From the NCBI RefSeq assembly GCF_041146795.1, contig NC_135172.1, positions 41,896,123-41,960,122 of the forward strand: a stretch of 64,000 nucleotides of DNA, in the 5' to 3' direction. A model generated the notes under the pieces. It made no database searches. It was not told the origin of the DNA and saw only the letters and a program-made list of their open reading frames with translations. The position numbers and the translations under genes are program-made. Below are positions 57,701 through 64,000 of the stretch, piece by piece (the first letter of the stretch is position 1; each line of letters starts with the position of its first letter). This DNA comes from Maylandia zebra. Lineage: Eukaryota; Chordata; Actinopteri; Cichliformes; Cichlidae.

Positions 57701-60700
57701 CAAAAATTAATTCATTAATTAATTATATCTCTCCATCCACTGATTTTCTCTGGCTTATCCAAGTCCAGGTCAACCATCCAAGCAGAAATGCCCAGACATC
57801 CCTCTCTGCAGCCCCCTTTTCCAAGTCTTCTAGGAGATAATGAGACATTCCTAAACTGAGAAACATAATCTCCCCATGGTCTCCTGGGTCTCCACCAATG
57901 CTTCCTCATGGTTTATAATGACTGGAACACCTCGCCCAGGGGGCATAGTTCAATAAAGCCAAGGGAAGTACATCATTGGCAAAAAAGTAGAGATGACATT
58001 CTGAGACCACCAAACCCATAAAAGTCTTAAAAGTTATGAAGAGAATCTTGGACAAAGGGCAGGAACAAGCCTGACTTATTGCTGCTAATGCAGATTAAGC
58101 TCTCTTGTACAGGGGCTGAATGTTGGGAAGTATGGTGGTCAAATTCCTTTTCCAAGTCCATAAAGCACATGTAGGCTGGTTGGTGAAACTCCCACACACC
58201 CTCAAATATCTCCAAGAGAATAAAGAGCTGGTCGACTCCATCACCAGGATGAAAACAGCATTGTTTCTTCTGAATGCAGGATTCGACTTCCCTCACCAGT
58301 GCCCTGAAAGTCTATGCCAGGTCTATGTCTACAGCTGAGGAGTGTGATCCCTCTACTGTTGGAACACCACCAGTTTTGTCGAGGGCACTGTCCCTGACGT
58401 CATTGCAAAGCTGCAGAGATACGTCCACGAGAACGGCATCAAAATCCTTAAGGAGCCTCGAGATAAACGCAAAACCAAAGATCAGATCAGGTCCAACCTA
58501 ACCTGGAAAAAATGCAGGTTCTGCACATGAATATGAATCAATAGCTATTATAAAATCATGCCGATATAAAATCATGCTCATTGGGTGGGAAAAGGGGGAA
58601 AATTACTGTCCAGGAAGACATTTTGTGAGCATTTCCTTGAAACTGTTTTGCCCAGTAACAAGTGAGGAGGGCGACTGTTTCTCACTGGGGCAGCATTCAG
58701 AGTATCAGGTGCAAAACGAGCTGACAGAGCAGGCTGTGCCAGCATCTTGCAGTCCTCTCTTCTGTTGTTCTCAAGCTGTAACTTATTTTTGAGGGCAGAG
58801 AGAAAGCTGCAGACGGCAAACAAAACGGCTGACTCTTTGACATTCCTAGCATCCAAAGCAACTCTCAAGCTCTTAAAGAGACACGCCGGGAAGGCTACTG
58901 GGTTGCTTATTTGGTTGGAGAAGGTAAATGAATTCAGTTTACCAGTTTATTCAAACTTCTCTGCAAACGTCTTTACGCTGGCTTGTTTCCTGGATGGAAA
59001 GAAGCTCGGTGTTCAAACAGAGGGTCATAATCACCGAATACAAAATCTTAGAGTCTGCACAAGTAGTCCTTTGGTACTGTCCTCACCCTTTGCCTGCTTA
59101 ACACAGAGCAGAATCAAAATAGAAGGAAAGTGCTCCTGCGGCTTTTATATTTATGCAAATTTCAGTGTGCAGAGATGAACAACTGCAACCCACTGAGACA
59201 CTTTAGAGGACAAGCAGAAGAGGCTCTGATACCTTTTTTAAGCAGGACTGCAGTGGCGTCACACGTGACGTCCTCCAGATCAGTGCTTCCCGTGAGCCCA
59301 TTGGCCAGATTCACCGAGCCTTTCTTTCGACGGTCGAAGTAGCGATGGGCCCGGCCGTTGAACCTGGCAGTAACAAACGATGACAGACTCAGTAAATCAC
59401 TGCAACCAGCTGTTTAACTCTCTGAAGCTGACACTCACTTCATGATGAGGATGTAGACCGCATACATCAGGATCAGGACAAGAGATTCCCACCTGCACAC
59501 AAACACAAGCAAAAGGTTTCACAGTCACTCTTTCCATTTCAAAAGCTCAGTCATATATATTTAGAGTTTTATGGTAAATGTCAATACGCACCAGCACACC
59601 TGCTCATCGTAGATGAACTAAAGATGCAAAGACAAAGAGGACACAAGGGGGTCATTAGGTGGAGGAAGTACGTGGGAGTTTAATTAAATCCTGCAGTTCA
59701 GCATCTCTGCCGCTAGGGGGCAGACCCAGCTAAGAGCTCAAATCTACAAAAGGGTCCAAATTAAAGATTGTTGTGTTACAGCCAAAATAGTAAACAATGC
59801 CAAAAGAAACAAATGGAATATGACACTGACAAATACAAATATAATACATTTAAAAGTTATGTAAAAAGTTGAAATATCATACACCACGGGGCTAAAATTT
59901 ATGAAGGATAGAAAAGCACTGAAAAAAAGTTCTTTGCAGTAGCTGTACTCTGGTTTATTAACAGTAAACATTTAATATGTACAACCCTTAGACTGATTTT
60001 ATGAAGTTTTATAAAGATGTCCTGTAAATATAAAATTATAACTATTTAAAAGTATAATAATAAGTTATTGGATCATTAATATGAGGATGTGGAGCAGGGC
60101 GTTATTATTCTACAGCTTCAGCTACTCAGTTACAGTTTTATGTAACTGATGTTAGTTACATATCAGTTGTTAAACCATTTCTGCACCGATAACTAAAAAA
60201 TATGAATTTTGTTTTCATGCTTTTTATGCAAGGTTCTGCATCTGTGCAGAACAGCTCAGTTCAGTTATTTGTAAATGAATATGCAAACCTGCATTTAAGG
60301 GACATGATGTGTGACATCACAGTCTCTCTGGTTTCTGTTTATTGGCCAATCACTGAGCAGGCTTTGGTTGCATGCAGGTAAAGAGTCCTTCGGGAGAGTC
60401 ACAGTTGCTGGAAACCATCGGCTAATCCAATGTATAATTTAATATCAATAGCTTTTTAATAACTAATCTGTAGTCACGAATATCATCCAGTAAGACTCTT
60501 TCACAGCGTCGACACACAAAGCTGTTTGTAAAGTGTGCATAATGATTATTTCATGCAAACAGAACACATGCAAACATGTTTAAACGAAATACTGCGATCT
60601 CTAGAAGTTCTCTGATGACTCTGCAATAGTCGGCCTCATCACTGATGGGGACGACAAGGAGTACAGAGGTCTGACCCAAGACTTTGTGGACTGGTGCCAG

Positions 60701-62972
60701 CTGAACTACCTCCAGATCAACGCCAGTAAAACCAAGGAGCTGGTGGTAGACTTCCGCAGGCACAAGCATTCTCCACTGCAACCACTGAACATCCAAGGTA
60801 TGGACATTGAGGCTGTGGACAGCTACAGGTACCTTGGTGTTCATCTGAACAACAGACTGGACTGGACTCATAACTCAGACGCCCTCTACAGGAAAGGGCA
60901 GAGCAGGCTGTACCTGCTGCGGAGACTCAGGTCGTTTGGGGTGGAGGGCCCACTCCTGAAGACCTTCTATGACTCTGTTGTGGCTTCTGCTATCTTTTAT
61001 GGCGTGGTCTGCTGGGGCGGCAGCATCTCTGCTGGGGACAGGAAGAGACTGAACAGGGTGATCCGAAGGGCCAGCTCTGTTCTAGGATGCCCTCTGGACC
61101 CAGTGGAGGTGGTGAGTGACAGGAGAACGGCGGCTAAGCTGTCATCCCTGATGGACAACATCTCCCACCCCATGCAGCAGACTGTGACAGCACTGAGCAG
61201 CTCCTTCAGTGGGAGACTGCGGCACCCACGGTGTGGGACGGAGAGATTTCGCAGGTCTTTCCTCCCCACTGCTGTCAGACTCCATAATAAAGACTTTAAC
61301 TGATCAAGCACACACATCCATACATATGCAATAATACTAAGTGCAATAATCCTTTCTGTCATCGTTGTATTTTTACTCAGTTGTATATAGTATTTGTATT
61401 TGTATTCTATTTTTATCTTATTGTATATTTATTTTATTGTATTCTACTGTATATAGTATTTTATTCTATTCTGTACAGTTGTGTACTGTATTTATTCTTA
61501 TTGTATTCTAATTTTTGCCTCATAACTTTTGCACTGTCCACTTCCTGCTGTGACAAAACAAATTTCCCACGTGTGGGACTAATAAAGGTTATCTTATCTT
61601 ATTATTGGTCTTCTTCTTACTATTAATTGTTTTTTTTATTTTTTGTCATTATTTACAGATTTTTTGTTTGTTTGCATTTTGATGAGATCATTTAAATCCC
61701 TACAAAAATCCCAAAGGAGCCTCTACGGGCTGTAAGCTTGATTTCATTAGCAATCATGCCCTCCTCCCTCTGCTTAGATTAATAAAGGTTTATTTGCATC
61801 AGGTCTGAAAAGCTGTCGTAGGAGAGTTATGGTCTCTTAAGACATCACGTGGCCTAAATGCATTTTAGATGCATGGCCTCTGAAGCCACATCAGTCCTGG
61901 AGAAACTGCCTCCAACAGCACCGTCTATGCTACTCAAAGATGGCAAAGTAAAACTGTATAACAACATTAATTCGGTAACATAGGTAATTGTAATAGTAAT
62001 CACAGATTAGCTTAAAAAATGCAATGTCTGCTGTGAGTTTCTCGCCCTGGTCTGAGAGCTCAGCGGTGTTTAAACATCTTTTTTGTGTTGGTGCTTCTTG
62101 TTGGACAGAAACACTCATGTCGCACCTTTTCTTTCTTTTTCTTTGATCCACATTCTGTGTCTCAGGTGAAACAACATTCGCCTCCTCGGTTACTGCAGAC
62201 CAAGCCTTGTTTTTTGTTTTAAAAAGAAAACCGTCCCACCTGAGGACACCCATCTACTTTCCTCCTGTTTTGGTTTCTTTGCTCAGTTTATTTTTTCGTT
62301 AGAAATAAAAATATCTAAAAAGCAAATTGTTCAGATTAGCTAATATAAACATGTTGGACAGGAAGAAACAAAGAGGCCCATTCCCTTTAAACGTGAGAGA
62401 CACTCCAGTTTATTCTACTGTACAGGAAACATAAGTCAGCCACTGGTTTCCCACATTAACATGCAAGTGTTATTTCATTGCTGTAGTTCATTGAGGTAAG
62501 GCTAATTTAGTTTTCAACATATCATCATACTTCGAATAACTAATATTGTTTTGTATAATCTTTAAAGTAACAAATAGATGCAATGGAGTCAAAAGATCAA
62601 TATTTCCCCACAAAAAGTTGCACAAAAGTTGACTTGAAACTATGCAGTACTTGAGTAAGCATACATCCTACCACTCCATTGCCTTTGTGCATTGCATTGT
62701 GGGAGAGAAACCTACACTTAAAGCTACACTGCTGAGGTAGAAAGTGCAAATGTGTAGTGACTGTAAAGCTGCTAACTATGACCTGCCCTGTAAATTGGCT
62801 CAGTAAGTGACTGCATGAGTGCCTCTTCCTGCACTTACTCCACACTTGATCATGTGAACTGTGCATCTACACGTGACTCTGCAGTATAAGCTCTTACCGC
62901 AATGAGGGCAGTGACAGAAAACGTGTAATAAATCGAATCTCGGAGTAGAGCCCAGTGAGACAGCTTCACCGC
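54599..62972 (-). CDS. slc24a3: Na+/K+/Ca2+ exchanger 3 (NCKX3), 3' part, 11 exons
   Basis: Plasma-membrane exchanger that extrudes Ca2+ and K+ in return for Na+. The window holds 1,326 bp of CDS (441 codons plus stop), so roughly the C-terminal two thirds; the signal segment and alpha-1 repeat lie past the right edge. In order: membrane segments with [10 protein letters not shown] and FIYDEQ; the start of the cytoplasmic loop with [14 protein letters not shown] and [18 protein letters not shown]; an acidic N/E/D-rich loop; then a hydrophobic cluster with the alpha-2 repeat ([20 protein letters not shown] through [18 protein letters not shown]) that forms half of the ion-binding site; and a tail ending FVNLPMC. 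The CDAT..LLKKANFH and NENEDNEN motifs point to SLC24A3 rather than SLC24A4. All introns are GT-AG and in phase. Confidence 0.93.
55258..55323 (-). CDS. slc24a3: slc24a3 exon (TM)
   Basis: 66 bp with a 'tcttcag' acceptor and gtaagt donor, phase 0 throughout. It encodes [20 protein letters not shown], a membrane helix. Confidence 0.93.
55533..55645 (-). CDS. slc24a3: slc24a3 exon (alpha-2 repeat, part 2)
   Basis: 113 bp with a 'cacctcag' acceptor and gtgagt donor. It encodes [20 protein letters not shown] and the following GLPWALQT, containing the conserved Asn/Ser cation ligands. Confidence 0.95.
55755..55869 (-). CDS. slc24a3: slc24a3 exon (alpha-2 repeat, part 1)
   Basis: 115 bp with a 'ttctcag' acceptor and gtacgt donor. 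It encodes [20 protein letters not shown] plus [10 protein letters not shown], the first half of the alpha-2 ion-binding repeat, with the conserved aspartates present. Confidence 0.95.
56455..56621 (-). CDS. slc24a3: slc24a3 exon (TM segments)
   Basis: 167 bp with a 'attccag' acceptor and gtgagt donor. It encodes [20 protein letters not shown] and [19 protein letters not shown], two membrane helices separated by a basic turn. Confidence 0.94.
56706..56970 (-). CDS. slc24a3: slc24a3 exon (acidic loop)
   Basis: 265 bp with a 'tgttccag' acceptor and gtacat donor. It encodes [14 protein letters not shown], a variable linker and a run of alternating N/E/D ([20 protein letters not shown]) ending in PLVPFKVP. 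The acidic cluster is typical of NCKX3. Confidence 0.94.
57358..57518 (-). CDS. slc24a3: slc24a3 exon (loop)
   Basis: 161 bp with a 'ttttttag' acceptor and gtactt donor. It encodes [20 protein letters not shown] through [12 protein letters not shown], a highly conserved part of the cytoplasmic loop. Confidence 0.94.
57720..58335 (-). mobile_element. LINE reverse-transcriptase fragment
   Basis: On the minus strand 58,060-58,300 encodes [20 protein letters not shown] and [12 protein letters not shown], the RT block that in intact fish LINEs reads 'DLEKAFD'. The 57,720-57,960 part is the following, more decayed LINE sequence ('ggaacacctcgcccagggggc'). It lies in a slc24a3 intron. Confidence 0.6.
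58375..58530 (+). other. Unidentified coding-like fragment (51 codons)
   Basis: After a CAG at 58,371-58,373 an open frame reads [20 protein letters not shown], then [20 protein letters not shown] and a short tail to TGA at 58,528. The composition (amphipathic helix then a K/R/D-rich segment) looks like real protein and unlike random AT-rich intron. It is antisense to slc24a3 within its intron and next to a LINE fragment. It could be a processed-gene scrap, part of an unrecognised transposon ORF, or chance. I do not recognise the family. Confidence 0.3.
59233..59363 (-). CDS. slc24a3: slc24a3 exon (cytoplasmic loop start)
   Basis: 131 bp with a 'actgccag' acceptor and gtatca donor. It encodes the basic [10 protein letters not shown] segment, NLANGLTG and [10 protein letters not shown], a combination diagnostic for NCKX3. 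Confidence 0.92.
59439..59492 (-). CDS. slc24a3: slc24a3 exon
   Basis: 54 bp with a gtgcag acceptor and gtgagt donor. It completes the split Trp and encodes [18 protein letters not shown], a transmembrane helix. Confidence 0.9.
59592..59617 (-). CDS. slc24a3: slc24a3 26-bp microexon
   Basis: The exon encodes FIYDEQVC and the first two bases of a Trp codon. It has a 'catctttag' acceptor and gtgcgt donor. Both neighbours join in phase and the product matches the FIYDE..WWES stretch of NCKX3, so the tiny exon is well supported. Confidence 0.85.
59709..59723 (+). promoter_or_regulatory. CTCF-like motif in slc24a3 intron
   Basis: TGCCGCTAGGGGGCA matches the CTCF core apart from CCR for CCA at the start. 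Binding is inferred only. Confidence 0.4.
60600..61604 (+). mobile_element. CR1/Rex-like LINE 3' end with open RT C-terminus
   Basis: The start encodes [10 protein letters not shown] (the catalytic F/YADD region, partly changed) and [12 protein letters not shown] continuous frame from 60,686 to 61,303 (205 codons) follows, containing [33 protein letters not shown] and the C-terminal [16 protein letters not shown]. The 3' untranslated part ends with 'cccacgtgtgggactaataaagg' and TTATC repeats. The frame is open to its stop, so this copy is fairly young but 5'-truncated. It sits antisense to slc24a3. Confidence 0.88.
62898..62972 (-). CDS. slc24a3: slc24a3 exon (first in window)
   Basis: 75 bp, phase 0 at both ends, with a 'cctcacag' acceptor and gtaaga donor. 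It encodes [20 protein letters not shown], a loop plus membrane segment that follows the alpha-1 repeat region in NCKX3. Confidence 0.9.
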
Positions 62973-64000
62973 CTGTGAGGGGAAAAAAGGAAAACTGAGA
63001 GATAAGCACACTGAAAGTATCCCGCATCAGTTTCTGCTCTCGTACAGAAACACTCAGCCTTCTGACATCATTACCATACTGATGTAAACACAGGAGGTCT
63101 TAAGTTAACCTTTTGAATCACAGCCACTGAAAAAGGCAATTGCAGGTTAGCATCCTACATAGAAAAAGAGCCGCTGTGTTTACCGACTTTATGTAATCAG
63201 ATATAACGCAGGGGCCCACGATGCCGTGACTAACGCTGTAACACGCTCCCACACAGCGCTCACTGTATATATAAGTGGAGGGTCAGGGGGTCACATCTTG
63301 AATGTGCCACTCCCAGCTGTGGAATCGTAAAGTTGGATCCCAACAAAATGTTTGCTTTTACTGGGTTTGACTTTGTAGAAGGAACCTGCTACAAACATCT
63401 AGCTAAAGGTAAGCAGCGGCGAGGTGCACTGGGTGGAACCGAAGATGATTTCACTGCCCCCTCCGAGCCCCCTCCGAGCTCCATCCCAGTGCCTGTCTTT
63501 CCCCCTCATTATCCAAGTATGATTACATAATCCACAATCTGGGATTGCATCACTGTTTGGAGTCCAGCACATATATTTTTCAGAGCAGAGAGCTTATCCT
63601 TGTACTTTGCTCATTTCCATGTCCCAGGCATGTCAGATAGCATCAGAGAGAGGCTGCTCTACGTGATGCTATCTCTGTATCTCATGTAAAATACACAAAA
63701 CCAGTGAGGTAAAGTAGAAAAAAGATACAAACAGCCTCTTGTAATCACACTGACATGATGTTTTAAATGTGTCTGAGCAAGGCAGGGAATTAAAAGAAAC
63801 AAACAAAAATACAAAAGCTCCAGAAAAGAATCAAATATAAAACACAAGCGTGATTCCTGATTTGTTCGTTTTCATCATGTTTATCTCCTGACATTACAGC
63901 GTTTTAATATTTACTTTGAAATGATGCAGAATATGTATAAAAATGAACTCCCCGCTAAGCGTGCCACAGCTAACATCTGTGACATTAAAGCTCAAACGAA
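62973..64000 (-). other. slc24a3 intron, runs off the window
   Basis: No exon for the alpha-1 repeat or other NCKX3 segments is found here, so the gene's 5' part lies beyond 64,000. Short chance frames only. Confidence 0.6.

Larger units (their letters stand above)
59618..62897 (-). other. slc24a3 intron carrying a LINE
   Basis: 3.3 kb between the microexon and the first exon in the window. The LINE at 60,600-61,604 fills a third of it. A CTCF-like motif lies at 59,709-59,723. The remainder is AT-rich without recognisable features. Confidence 0.6.

Noticed and set aside
9222..62972. Assignment of the pair as rin3 and slc24a4
   Set aside because: Human SLC24A4 and RIN3 are also adjacent, so order alone cannot decide. 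The [14 protein letters not shown] motif, the N/E/D-rich loop, 'LGLPWALQT' and 'LLASVF' fit NCKX3, and the RIN protein's [15 protein letters not shown] and [15 protein letters not shown] segments fit RIN2.
1..64000. CRISPR array, operon, phage or other prokaryotic system
   Set aside because: Intron-exon structure, vertebrate genes and fish transposons throughout. No spaced direct repeats or Shine-Dalgarno-led gene clusters.

Overview
This window is nuclear DNA from a ray-finned (percomorph, cichlid-like) teleost. The evidence is long GT-AG introns, many small exons, and a dense mix of fish-type LINEs, hAT and Tc1 relics, a tRNA-derived SINE and microsatellites. There is no bacterial or organellar content, no CRISPR array and no rRNA or tRNA gene that I can defend.

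Two host genes lie on the minus strand, head to tail. slc24a3 (K+-dependent Na+/Ca2+ exchanger 3, NCKX3) occupies 54,599-62,972 as eleven 3' exons (441 codons plus stop). Its 5' exons, including the first alpha repeat, lie beyond the right edge. About 16.5 kb downstream, rin2 (Ras and Rab interactor 2, a Rab5 guanine-nucleotide exchange factor) is complete from its start codon at 38,061 to its stop at 9,222. It has 12 coding exons, 2,946 bp of coding sequence and about 981 aa, and every splice phase agrees. The same SLC24A3-RIN2 order and orientation is known on human 20p11.23, so this is a conserved pair. The paralogous SLC24A4-RIN3 pair was considered and rejected on sequence motifs.

The left 8 kb is a nest of mobile DNA beyond the rin2 3' end. 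A decayed hAT-type transposon (about 798-8,150, with subterminal repeats, a long hairpin and TTF-type zinc-finger relics) has taken in a very young 5,195-bp Ty3/gypsy LTR retrotransposon (1,943-7,137, minus strand) and an unrelated solo LTR (7,259-7,534, 4-bp duplication). The gypsy LTRs look identical base for base. It has a primer-binding site matching tRNA-Leu, gag with a zinc knuckle, a canonical -1 frameshift heptamer, and a full RT-RNaseH-integrase ORF that runs into the 3' LTR. Two compensating one-base indels lie in the protease-RT linker.

The introns and the intergenic stretch hold many further elements. The clearest is a three-level nest at 48.5-51.1 kb: an RTE-like LINE on the minus strand is split by a CR1/Rex-like LINE on the plus strand, which is split by a 1,021-bp non-autonomous hAT with a perfect 8-bp duplication. 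Two CpG-rich patches (45.1-45.3 kb with a palindromic CRE, and 47.9-48.4 kb with an inverted CCAAT box) are the best candidates for rin2 upstream promoters. No wholly new multi-gene system is visible. The items most worth following up are the gypsy element's age and frameshift architecture, the CRE-linked small ORF, and an unidentified coding-like fragment at 58.4 kb.
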